A stretch of 64,000 bases of DNA, from NCBI RefSeq assembly GCF_900102545.1, contig NZ_FNBN01000003.1:1-64000 (forward strand), given 5' to 3'. The notes beneath the pieces are model-generated. The model ran no database searches. It had not been told where the DNA came from and saw only the letters and a list, made by a program, of their open reading frames with translations. A program made the position numbers and the translations under genes. Position 1 is the stretch's first letter; the number at the start of each line of letters is the position of its first letter. This document shows positions 17,445 to 25,989 of the stretch, piece by piece. Origin of the DNA: Chitinophaga filiformis (lineage in GTDB: Bacteria > Bacteroidota > Bacteroidia > Chitinophagales > Chitinophagaceae).

Positions 17445-18188
17445 AAAAAGGATGGTAGATAATTATAGCAGGAAATCCCGTGTAAGTCACTTGTAGTCAG
17501 TAATACAACGAAGATGTTATAATTCAGTGAAGGGCGTTTGATAAACGTTGAGATTGTTAAATTATTGCGAAAATTATTTGCACGGGATTAAAAGTTTATC
17601 TAAGTTTGAGACAAGTACAATCATAGTCATAGGGGAACAATAGAGTAAAATCAGAGCATTCAATTTTTTTTTGAGTAAAAGGCTAAAACGTTTAAGAACT
17701 GTAGCCTTCGGTGTAAATGAGTATTAAGACAGTAATTAAATTTCAGGCATTGTGAAGGACGTAACGAACGAACACGTGATGAGGGATAACAGGAATAATG
17801 AATTCAACCAAATTTTAGATCGTAGGAGGCAAGAAAAAGAGTAGCAGATTTTTCACGGTTTCTAATTTTTTAACAAAAGAAGATTAAGCAGCTTCTTCAA
17901 GGTATTTCGTTGTCCAAACGATTTCGACCGTGAACGGACGTTGCTCAAAACGTAACTTTTTCCACATATTAATCTCAATCAATGATCGGATTTACACAAT
18001 AACGTATTTCGAAACAGTATACCTATGTCTATGACGACATAATCTGAACGTTTTCGGCGATGATCATAAGTTAATGATGCCATGATAGATGGCAACCAGG
18101 GAAACTATGCCTGTTAACCAGGCTCACGACGACAATAGCTAAACTTTATACCTAAACTACCACTAGTATCAATCAAAAAGAATAAACA
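17445..18188. promoter_or_regulatory. 744-bp leader of susC (pair 3) with near-consensus promoter and LacI-type operator candidates
   Basis: Near-perfect Bacteroidota promoter: TTTG at 17577-17580, a 20-bp spacer, TAAGTTTG at 17601-17608. If used, it gives a 5' untranslated region of roughly 570 nt. Imperfect palindromes centred on ACGT occur at 17683-17696 (CTAAAACGTTTAAG, 12 of 14 symmetrical) and around 17542-17551 (TAAACGTTGA), matching the central-CG form of LacI-family operators. No open frame in the leader looks coding. Confidence 0.55.
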
Positions 18189-21100
18189 ATGAAGAGATCG
18201 CTTTTTTTATTTGCGGTTCTTTCTGTTTTATGCATCCAGTTTGCCTGGGCGCAACAGAAGGTAACAGTAACCGGCGTTGTTAAAGATCCGAAGGGCTACC
18301 CGATCCCCGGCGTTAGTGTTTCAGAGAAAGGAACTACCAATGGCGGTGTGACAGACATGAATGGAAGTTATAAGCTGAATGTCAACCCTTCCGGCACGCT
18401 TGTATTTTCGTTCATAGGCTATTTGAAAAAGGAAGCGCCTGTTGGTAACAGCGGTAACCTGAATATCTCTCTGGAAGAAGACCAGAAAGGATTACAGGAA
18501 GTTGTGGTAACAGCGTTGAACGTAAAGAGATCCACCAAAGCGCTGGGTTACTCAATGACAGAAGTAAAAGGTGAGGACGTAGCCCTCTCCGGTCAGGTAA
18601 ACCCTGTTACATCACTGCAAGGTAAAGTAGCAGGTGTAAACATCTCCTTAGGTGGCGGTGGACCACAGTCCAGTGCACGTATCCTGATCAGGGGTAACAA
18701 CTCACTCAGTGCAAATAACCAGCCGCTCTTTGTAGTGGATGGTGTGTATTTTGAGAATGGTATCACCGGTGGTGACCAGTGGGGTAACTCTCAGGACTTC
18801 GGTAACTATATGAAGAACCTGAACCCAGACGACTTCGAAAGCGTTTCTGTACTGAAAGGTGGTGCTGCTACTGCATTGTATGGCTCCCGTGGCCAGAATG
18901 GTGTGATCATCATTACTACCAAGAAAGGTCTTTCACGTAAAGGTTTAGGCGTGACTGTTACACATGCAGAGATGTATGATAAAGCATACAAATCAATCGA
19001 CTTCCAGAACGTATATGGTGTTGGTAACGTAGCAGGAGATTTTCCGAAGGATAACAACGGCGATCCTTACGCTGACGAAAACAACTGGGCAGGTCTGAGC
19101 TTTGGTCCTAAAATGCTGGGCCAGCGCGTAAAAGACTGGCAGGGTAACTGGACTACTTTCTCTCCGCATCCAAACAACCTGCTGGACCTCTATCGCACAG
19201 GTAAGTACTACAATACTAACGCAGCAGTAGAAGGTGGTAACGATAAAACAACTTTCCGTTTATCTTACTCAAACAACTATACAAATGGTATTGCGCCAAA
19301 CAACAATTTCAAGCGTAATAACTTTAACCTGCGTGCAACACACAAACTGTCTTCAAGAGTATCTGCAGACGTATCTGCTAACTATGGCAAGACAAACGTA
19401 GAAAACCCTGCTATCAACGGTGGTAACGAAAACCTCGTATTCAGCAGTGTGTACAAAATGTCACGTAACTACGATACCAAATACTGGAAAGACAGATATA
19501 TTGATCCTAAAGGAGGCGTACTGCAGAATGATCCTTATGGCATGTCCGGTACTTTCTTCGCCCTGAATAAATACAATACCACACAGGATGAAGATAACTT
19601 CCAGGGTCGTTTAGGTCTGAAAGTAGACATCCTCAGCTGGTTAAACCTGGCACTGAATGGCGATGTGCAGACCAACGTTCAGCAGTATGAGCGTAAAGAA
19701 CTGGGTCAGGGCGAAGGTTTCACCGGTGGTTATTATAACCTGACTTCCACTACCCAGAACCAGCGTAAACTGCAGGCTATATTATCAGGACACCGTAAAC
19801 TGGCCAGCAGCCTGGAAATGGACCTGTCCGTTGGTGCTGAGACTTACAGATGGGGTTATGGTAAATACAACAAGGCAGAAACACGCGGTGGTCTGAAAGC
19901 GCCAGGTCAGTTCTACATCAGCAACTCTGTACAGGACCCACTAGCTACTGCAAGAATCGTCAAAGGTGTTAGAACAGACGCTATCTTCGCTTTTGCGAAC
20001 TTCTCCTATAAAGATCAGTTATACCTTGACCTGACAGGTAGGAATGACTGGAACTCTACCCTGATGTATTCTGATGGTCATGGTGTGAACAATTACTTCT
20101 ATCCATCAGCGAGCCTTTCCTGGTTGTTCTCTGAAACTTTCCACCTGCCAGCGTTCTTCACTTTCGGTAAACTGAGAGCTTCCTATGCTGGTACCGGTGC
20201 TGGTACTGCTGCTTATCAGACAGGTATAGGAACTTACTCTTTCATTAGTAACTACATTAGTGCTAGTGGTGGAAGTATCCCACGTTATGGCTTTGATGGT
20301 AACACATTGGGTAATAACGATCTGAAAAATGAATATACCCGCAACTATGAAGTAGGTGCTGATATCCGTTTCCTGGATAACAGACTGGGTGTTGATATCG
20401 CTGCCTACAGAAAAAATACCTTCAACCAGATCATACCTATCGGCATGCCGCAGGAAAGTGGTGTGACCAGTCGTCTGATCAACGCAGGTAACGTACAGAA
20501 CACAGGTATTGAAGTATTGCTGAACACTGTTCCTGTTAAGACTAAGAACTTTGACTGGAACTCTACTCTCTCTTTCACCCGCAACAAGAACATCGTAAAA
20601 GAAATTGCAGAAGGTGTAAATGCAATGGAACTGCCTAACGGTTATTCTCAGGGGAGCGATGTACTGGTAATTGCCCGTAAAGGTGCAGAGTATGGTGTAA
20701 TGCAGACTAAATATGCGTACACATATTACAACGATCCGGCAAAACCTGCTGCTAATGGTAAGAAAGTACTGAATTCTGTCGGTCGCTTTATGCGTTCCAG
20801 CGATGCAGGTCTTGGTTATGTTGATATCGGTACTATCCAGCCTAAATTCCTGACTTCCTGGACCAACGGTTTCAGATATAAAAACTTTAATCTGAATGTG
20901 CTGTTAGATGCTAAAGTAGGTGGTAAATACTCTTCTGCTACTTACAACTATGCTTATGCAGATGGTACACTGAAAAATACACTGCCAGGACGTGATAAAG
21001 AAAGTGGTGGTCTCGCATGGACTGATGCTGCCGGTACAGCGTATAATGATGGTATGATCCCGGACGGTGTGTTTGCAAAAGGTGTATCTCTGACCCCGAT

Positions 21101-21491
21101 CAATGGTGGTGCGGCAGTTGATGCAAGTGGTATGACCTACCAGCAGGCTTACGAGCAGGGCCTGGTAAGACCAAAACATGCATGGGAATATTATTATCGC
21201 CTCGGTTCATGGGGACAGGGTATCCGTGAAAATGCCATCTTCACAAATTCATGGGTAGCAGTGCGTGAGGTAACTGTAGGTTACAATGTTCCTTCTTCTG
21301 TTTACTCTAAACTGAAGCTGAACAACCTGCGTATAAACCTGGTGGGAAGAAACCTCTTTTATATCTACAACAGCCTGCCAGCTGGTCTGAACCCGGAAGG
21401 TCTGTACAACAACTCATCTGCTTCAGCAGCTGACTATGGTGGTATTCCTTTCGTAAGAAGCATGGGCTTCAACCTGCAGGCTTCCTTCTAA
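18189..21491 (+). CDS. SusC/RagA-family TonB-dependent transporter (pair 3)
   Basis: 1100 aa. Signal peptide MKRSLFLFAVLSVLCIQFAW ending at AQ. Carboxypeptidase-regulatory-like domain about 24-100 (VTGVVKDPKGYPIPGVSVSE). Plug domain starts at EVVVTALNVKRSTKALGYSM and includes GQNGVIIITTKKGLSRKG. The beta-barrel ends in Phe (MGFNLQASF). No STN domain. It is paired with the SusD gene 39 bp downstream. The partner genes further downstream are a redoxin and a cytochrome c/copper monooxygenase-like protein rather than glycosidases, so a sugar polymer is not the obvious ligand. The upstream leader is long and holds a good promoter. Confidence 0.93.
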   Translation: MKRSLFLFAVLSVLCIQFAWAQQKVTVTGVVKDPKGYPIPGVSVSEKGTTNGGVTDMNGSYKLNVNPSGTLVFSFIGYLKKEAPVGNSGNLNISLEEDQKGLQEVVVTALNVKRSTKALGYSMTEVKGEDVALSGQVNPVTSLQGKVAGVNISLGGGGPQSSARILIRGNNSLSANNQPLFVVDGVYFENGITGGDQWGNSQDFGNYMKNLNPDDFESVSVLKGGAATALYGSRGQNGVIIITTKKGLSRKGLGVTVTHAEMYDKAYKSIDFQNVYGVGNVAGDFPKDNNGDPYADENNWAGLSFGPKMLGQRVKDWQGNWTTFSPHPNNLLDLYRTGKYYNTNAAVEGGNDKTTFRLSYSNNYTNGIAPNNNFKRNNFNLRATHKLSSRVSADVSANYGKTNVENPAINGGNENLVFSSVYKMSRNYDTKYWKDRYIDPKGGVLQNDPYGMSGTFFALNKYNTTQDEDNFQGRLGLKVDILSWLNLALNGDVQTNVQQYERKELGQGEGFTGGYYNLTSTTQNQRKLQAILSGHRKLASSLEMDLSVGAETYRWGYGKYNKAETRGGLKAPGQFYISNSVQDPLATARIVKGVRTDAIFAFANFSYKDQLYLDLTGRNDWNSTLMYSDGHGVNNYFYPSASLSWLFSETFHLPAFFTFGKLRASYAGTGAGTAAYQTGIGTYSFISNYISASGGSIPRYGFDGNTLGNNDLKNEYTRNYEVGADIRFLDNRLGVDIAAYRKNTFNQIIPIGMPQESGVTSRLINAGNVQNTGIEVLLNTVPVKTKNFDWNSTLSFTRNKNIVKEIAEGVNAMELPNGYSQGSDVLVIARKGAEYGVMQTKYAYTYYNDPAKPAANGKKVLNSVGRFMRSSDAGLGYVDIGTIQPKFLTSWTNGFRYKNFNLNVLLDAKVGGKYSSATYNYAYADGTLKNTLPGRDKESGGLAWTDAAGTAYNDGMIPDGVFAKGVSLTPINGGAAVDASGMTYQQAYEQGLVRPKHAWEYYYRLGSWGQGIRENAIFTNSWVAVREVTVGYNVPSSVYSKLKLNNLRINLVGRNLFYIYNSLPAGLNPEGLYNNSSASAADYGGIPFVRSMGFNLQASF

Positions 21492-21530
21492 TAAGAGAGA
21501 CAAATAATTCAAGAAGAAAAAAGAAAACAG

Positions 21531-23225
21531 ATGACAACTATATATAGCAAGTTTAAAAAGTATGGCATTTATGCGATGATGCTGAGCACATTCGCAGCTT
21601 GTCAGAAAAGCAAGTTTGCAGAAATCAATACAGATCCCGAGAAACTGCCTACAGTGACCCCTGAAGGGCAATTCGTGAATGCTGTTGTACAGATACACAG
21701 TGGTGACTTCGAATACTATTACGACTTCTACCGCACTATCATGCCGTTCACAGAAATGACAACATTGAACGGAGGTAACACTGCAAACTTCATTAGCGAT
21801 AATACCGGTAACGCTAACAACCGTTATGGATATTATTACACCAGGGTAGGTAATAACCTGGTGAACGTAGTGAAGCTGATTGAGGCTATGCCTGCAGAGG
21901 ATCAGGCGAAGAGAGCGCACGAAAAGGCGATCGCAAAGCTGATGAATATTTACTACGCATGGTATGTATCTGACATCAACGGTAGCATTCCTTACTCAGA
22001 GGCTTTCCAGGCACGTTACGGTGGTACTATTACTCCTAAATACGATACACAGGCAGCACTGTATGACCTGTGGGATACAGAGCTGAAAGCAATTGCAGCT
22101 ACACTGGCTGACAATTCTGTAGCGCAGACTACTTACGGATCAAATGATCCCTACTATGGAGGTGTATCTGCAAAATGGCTGAAATGTGCTAATTCCCTGC
22201 GTCTGAAGATAGCTTCACGTCTGTCTAAAGTAGCGCCCGAAAAACTGAAGAGCATTGCTACTGAAGTACTGGCTGCAGGTGGTTTGTTTGAAGATAATTC
22301 AGATGATCTGGAACTGGTCGCAGGTGATAAATTCACAGAGGGTGGTAACTGGAATCCGCTTGGTTTCCATTCATCCAAATCCCTGGTAGATTTCATGCTG
22401 GCGAATGCAGATCCACGTCTGAGGGTCTTCTATCAGAAGAATGATTATTCAGCGGAAAACTTTAATCTTGCTGTGGCGCAGGGTGCATTACCTGCTGGCT
22501 CGGTACAGCCGACCAACCGTTATGTAGGTGCGTTTTCCAGCCCTGACGCCGTGAGTGCTAATCCTGGTTATTTCAGGACAAGAAAGATCATAAATGCGAA
22601 GGGGCTCGAGCAAAATCTGGATACTGTTTCCCTCATCCAGTACCGTCTGTTCCAGCCTGAATATACATACGACAATTTGCCGGGTACTGGTCACGTTACT
22701 TTCCCGCTCTTGTCTTATGCTGACATCTGCTTTCTGCGTGCCGAGCTTGCTGCGAAAGGTATAGCTGGTTCTGATGCGGAAGGCTGGTACTACAAAGGGG
22801 TAGAAGCTTCCATCAGGAACTATGATGCAATGGCGGCTACTGCTAAACTGCCTGACTATGTTCCGGTAACAGATGCTGAGATCGCAAACTATAAGAACAG
22901 TCCAGGTGTGAAGTATGTTGCTGGTAATGGAGAAGCGCTGATCGCTTCTCAGGCATTCCTGAACTATTACAAGAATCCGAACGAAGCATGGGCTATCCTT
23001 AAAAGGTTAGGTATGCCTAACGCTTCTACACCATTGGCGCTTGAAGTAATGAAAGCAAGTGGTGTTGTACAGGTGATCCCAAGAAGGGCGTCTCTGAACG
23101 TTGCGGATGAAACCAATCTGAACATTGCCAACAACAAGGCTGCATTAGCAGAAATGGCCCAGAATCCGGATTTCGGAGAAGGTCCTTCTGATATCTTCGG
23201 CCGTGTTTGGTGGGATAAGAAATAG
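21531..23225 (+). CDS. SusD/RagB-family outer-membrane lipoprotein (pair 3)
   Basis: 564 aa. Lipobox FAAC (Cys24), followed by QKSKFAEINTDPEKLPTV, the SusD-like_2 N-terminal signature. Helical segments KWLKCANSLRLKIASRLSKV and CFLRAELAAKGIAGSDAEGW and the C-terminal AWAILKRLGMPN support the family. It should form the lid over the SusC encoded 39 bp upstream. A clear terminator follows 15 bp after its stop, so pair 3 can be expressed as a two-gene transcript apart from the redoxin gene. Confidence 0.92.
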   Translation: MTTIYSKFKKYGIYAMMLSTFAACQKSKFAEINTDPEKLPTVTPEGQFVNAVVQIHSGDFEYYYDFYRTIMPFTEMTTLNGGNTANFISDNTGNANNRYGYYYTRVGNNLVNVVKLIEAMPAEDQAKRAHEKAIAKLMNIYYAWYVSDINGSIPYSEAFQARYGGTITPKYDTQAALYDLWDTELKAIAATLADNSVAQTTYGSNDPYYGGVSAKWLKCANSLRLKIASRLSKVAPEKLKSIATEVLAAGGLFEDNSDDLELVAGDKFTEGGNWNPLGFHSSKSLVDFMLANADPRLRVFYQKNDYSAENFNLAVAQGALPAGSVQPTNRYVGAFSSPDAVSANPGYFRTRKIINAKGLEQNLDTVSLIQYRLFQPEYTYDNLPGTGHVTFPLLSYADICFLRAELAAKGIAGSDAEGWYYKGVEASIRNYDAMAATAKLPDYVPVTDAEIANYKNSPGVKYVAGNGEALIASQAFLNYYKNPNEAWAILKRLGMPNASTPLALEVMKASGVVQVIPRRASLNVADETNLNIANNKAALAEMAQNPDFGEGPSDIFGRVWWDKK

Positions 23226-23240
23226 AAAAGTGAAAATAAT

Positions 23241-23272
23241 AAAGAGCCCTATCATTTGATGGGGCTCTTTTT
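23241..23272 (+). terminator. Rho-independent terminator after susD (pair 3)
   Basis: AAAGAGCCC (23241-23249), a loop, GGGCTCTTT (23262-23270), then TTAT. It begins 15 bp after the stop codon of the susD gene. Confidence 0.85.
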
Positions 23273-23574
23273 ATGTAAACCAAATATATTATCCTGAATG
23301 ATATGTTGTTGGCAGACTGAGTAGAGTAGTTGGATATAAAAAAGTGACCTTCTTTATACGATATTTTTATTTATTTGTATATCTTACAGTCGTAAGTAGA
23401 CAGAAAAGAAACAACAGCTGGTTTGCGATGTAACATACAGGCAAATCAGAAAGAAGAAGCAAGAGATTTTATCAACCGAAACGTGTTAGAAGTTATGAAG
23501 AAACTAAGGTAGACACACCACTGCCTTAATATCAACCAGATCGGATATAACTGTTATGATAAACTAAATTCGTT
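23273..23574. other. Intergenic upstream of redoxin gene
   Basis: About 300 bp after the pair-3 terminator, so it should hold a promoter for the redoxin/cytochrome pair. TTTATTTG near 23373-23380 is one base from the TAnnTTTG box, with no matching -33 element. Nothing else was recognised. Confidence 0.35.
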
Positions 23575-24150
23575 ATGTCGAGACTATTTTTTTGTGCCCT
23601 GTTGTCGGGGATCTTGTCGGTACATACGTTGAGCGCACAATTGATTGCCAGCGCCAATGTGATGTCTGCCGGCCGTTTAAAAGATTATAAAGGAAAAACA
23701 TTTACTGTAAAACCTGCAGGCAAGCCTGTGGTATATATCTTTCTTTCACCTGAATGTCCTTTGTGTAAGAACTATGCACCTGTGTTACAGGAGATGCAGC
23801 GTAAGTATAAGGATGTGCAGTTCTATGGTATCATCAGTGGCCGTACATTCACACAAAGTGAAGTAGCCGAATATGCAAAAGATTACAACATCACTTTCCC
23901 GATATTAATGGACACCGATAAAAAGGTGGCTACTTATCTTAATGCAACAGTAACCCCGGAAGCCCTGCTCATTGGCAACAACGGAAAAGAGTATTACAGG
24001 GGCCTGATAGATGATTGGGTAACAGGACTGGGTACCAAAAGGGTGAAAGCTACGAGGAAGTATCTGGAGCAGGCGATTAACAATTTTTTGACAGGAAATG
24101 AACTGGTATCGCAAACAACGCCAATTGGTTGTCTGATCAGTAATTATTGA
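23575..24150 (+). CDS. Secreted redoxin (thioredoxin-fold, AhpC/TSA-like) with CPLC motif
   Basis: 191 aa. A signal peptide (to about residue 22, LSAQ) puts it in the periplasm. The redoxin core VVYIFLSPECPLCKNYAPVL has Cys61 and Cys64 in a CPLC active site. This is followed by FYGIISGRTFTQSEVAEYAK, ITFPILMDTDKKVATYLNAT and TPEALLIGNNGKEYYRGLID, the usual fold landmarks including the cis-Pro region. It could keep the copper or haem cysteines of the next gene reduced, or shuttle electrons. In other bacteria I recall proteins that fuse a redoxin domain to the same cytochrome/copper module; here they are separate genes 21 bp apart, which suggests joint function (inference). Confidence 0.85.
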   Translation: MSRLFFCALLSGILSVHTLSAQLIASANVMSAGRLKDYKGKTFTVKPAGKPVVYIFLSPECPLCKNYAPVLQEMQRKYKDVQFYGIISGRTFTQSEVAEYAKDYNITFPILMDTDKKVATYLNATVTPEALLIGNNGKEYYRGLIDDWVTGLGTKRVKATRKYLEQAINNFLTGNELVSQTTPIGCLISNY

Positions 24151-24171
24151 GTTTTATATTAAGTGGCGCGT

Positions 24172-25503
24172 ATGCGATACAGCATTGCAGTATCTGTAGT
24201 ATTCTTTTTTATCTTCAATATATCACGTGTAACAGCACAGCGTATTACATGGAGTGAGCATATCGCTCCGCTGATACATCGTAACTGTACACCTTGTCAC
24301 CAGAATGGAGATGCTGCGCCATTTCCATTAGTGACCTATGAAGATGTTGCTAAAAGAGCTGCATTTGTGAAGAAAGTAACGCAGAGCAGGTATATGCCAC
24401 CATGGAAACCTGATACGCATTATTCTACTTTTGCAAACGAGCGGAAACTGACAGACGAAGAGATTGCGATGCTCGCGGAATGGGCTGATGGTGGTATGCC
24501 GAAAGGAAAGAAGACTGCAGTAAAAGATGAAGAGCTGGTTGTTGCAGGTACACATACACATCATAACCGCAAGCCAGACCTGGTGCTGAAGATGAACAAG
24601 CCCTTTCATGTGAAAGGAGATAACCTGGAAAGATTTATTGTATACAAGATACCGTTTGAGCTGCCTGATTCTGCTAATGTGGAAGCCATCCAGTTCACAA
24701 CAACAAATCATAAGATCATACACCACGCCAATTATGAAGTGGATGCAGTGCCCGATCTGGATATTTACAATACAGACGACTACATCAACCTCACCGAAGA
24801 TAACCGCTTCAAGTACGATCAGTATGTACCTTTCAGGAAACACATGATCTACTACGGTGGATGGATACCTGGTTCTTTCGGAGAATCTTATCCTGAAAAC
24901 ATCGGTTGGGTAATGCCGAAGAGAGGAGTGATACTGCTGACCATGCACTATGCACCGGTGGCAAAGGAAGAGGATAACGTGAGTGGCGTGGAAATTTATT
25001 TTACAAAGACACCTGTAAAACGTCAGATAAGGGCGATAAGCCTGGGTTCCGGCGGCGTTGGTGAAAAAGAGATTGACCCTTTCTTTTACATCCCGGCCAA
25101 TGCTGTCAAGACCTTCAAAGTAAAAGTGACTACTCCTGAAGATCAGTCTTTGTTGTATGTGTGGCCACACATGCATTACATAGGTAAAGTCTTTAAGGCT
25201 TACGGTGTAACACCAGAAAAAGACACAATCAAACTGGTACGTATTCCTGACTGGAACTTCAACTGGCAGGAGATATACTGGTTCCCGACATTGAAAAAAA
25301 TCCCTAAAGGTACTATCCTCACCATAGAGGGTACTTACGACAACACTGCTAACAACCCGAATAACCCAGCTAACCCACCGCAATTAGTTTACTCTAACGG
25401 AGACATGAAATCGACTGATGAAATGTTAACCTTGGTTATGGTTTATTTACCTTATGAGAATGGCGATGAAAGCGTCATTTTGAAGAAAAACGAAAGATTT
25501 TGA
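24172..25503 (+). CDS. Periplasmic cytochrome c fused to PHM/DBH-like copper type II monooxygenase domain (copy 1)
   Basis: 443 aa from ATG 24172 (an in-frame GTG lies three codons upstream). Signal peptide to about residue 23 (VTAQ). A small cytochrome c domain carries CTPCH (39-43) and MPPW or GGMP as possible axial-Met regions. The C-terminal part matches the copper type II ascorbate-dependent monooxygenase fold. Candidate ligands are His184-His185 (IIHHANYE), His259 (LLTMHYAP), His333 and His335 (WPHMHYIGKVFKAY), and Met418 (STDEMLTL). These correspond in order and approximate spacing to the HH, H, HxH and M ligands of peptidylglycine hydroxylating monooxygenase. Expected chemistry: O2-dependent hydroxylation of a C-H bond. 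Substrate unknown. It follows the redoxin gene by 21 bp. Confidence 0.8.
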   Translation: MRYSIAVSVVFFFIFNISRVTAQRITWSEHIAPLIHRNCTPCHQNGDAAPFPLVTYEDVAKRAAFVKKVTQSRYMPPWKPDTHYSTFANERKLTDEEIAMLAEWADGGMPKGKKTAVKDEELVVAGTHTHHNRKPDLVLKMNKPFHVKGDNLERFIVYKIPFELPDSANVEAIQFTTTNHKIIHHANYEVDAVPDLDIYNTDDYINLTEDNRFKYDQYVPFRKHMIYYGGWIPGSFGESYPENIGWVMPKRGVILLTMHYAPVAKEEDNVSGVEIYFTKTPVKRQIRAISLGSGGVGEKEIDPFFYIPANAVKTFKVKVTTPEDQSLLYVWPHMHYIGKVFKAYGVTPEKDTIKLVRIPDWNFNWQEIYWFPTLKKIPKGTILTIEGTYDNTANNPNNPANPPQLVYSNGDMKSTDEMLTLVMVYLPYENGDESVILKKNERF

Positions 25504-25989
25504 AAGAAGACACATGGTAGTATTTTGTTGATTAAACATGTAATCTTCTCATTTTTAATGCATTGTTAACAAAAAGGCAAAAAACTGTTAAATGTTTTTT
25601 GTTCTTCATTTTATTTTTTATAGTTTGGCATCCACGAACAAAAAGTAAAATTTTGTTTAATGTGTGAAAGAGATTTGCGTAATTACGGGACATGCATTAG
25701 AGTAAACAAGCGTAAGGAGTAACTATTAATACAAGAAAAGAGTAACTATTTAATAAAATTTTGTGCGGACTGGATGAAGACGCCTATGCCTTTAATTGTT
25801 TTTTAAAGAAAAACGGAAATCGAGAAAGACGATTCAAACGGGCTATGCTTAGCGGTATACTATAACCTGCTTTTACATCTGAGTTTAAAACTTTGAAAGT
25901 CCCCTATTTCGTTGCCGACCAGGCGACCAGGGATATCTATGTCACTTTGAGACTAAACAACAAATAATAATTAAAACCTAAAGAAAGCT
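25504..25989. promoter_or_regulatory. 486-bp leader upstream of susC (pair 4)
   Basis: AT-rich. A promoter-like pair is TTTG at 25598-25601 and ATAGTTTG at 25620-25627 (18-bp spacer, imperfect -7 box). That would give a leader of about 355 nt before the susC ATG at 25990. No open frame of note and no terminator for the preceding gene was recognised. Confidence 0.4.

Noticed and set aside
24328..25383. Long open frame antisense to the cytochrome c/copper gene (351 codons)
   Set aside because: It is rich in Cys, His and Tyr in a composition typical of reverse-strand shadows, has no family motif, and the opposite strand is clearly coding.
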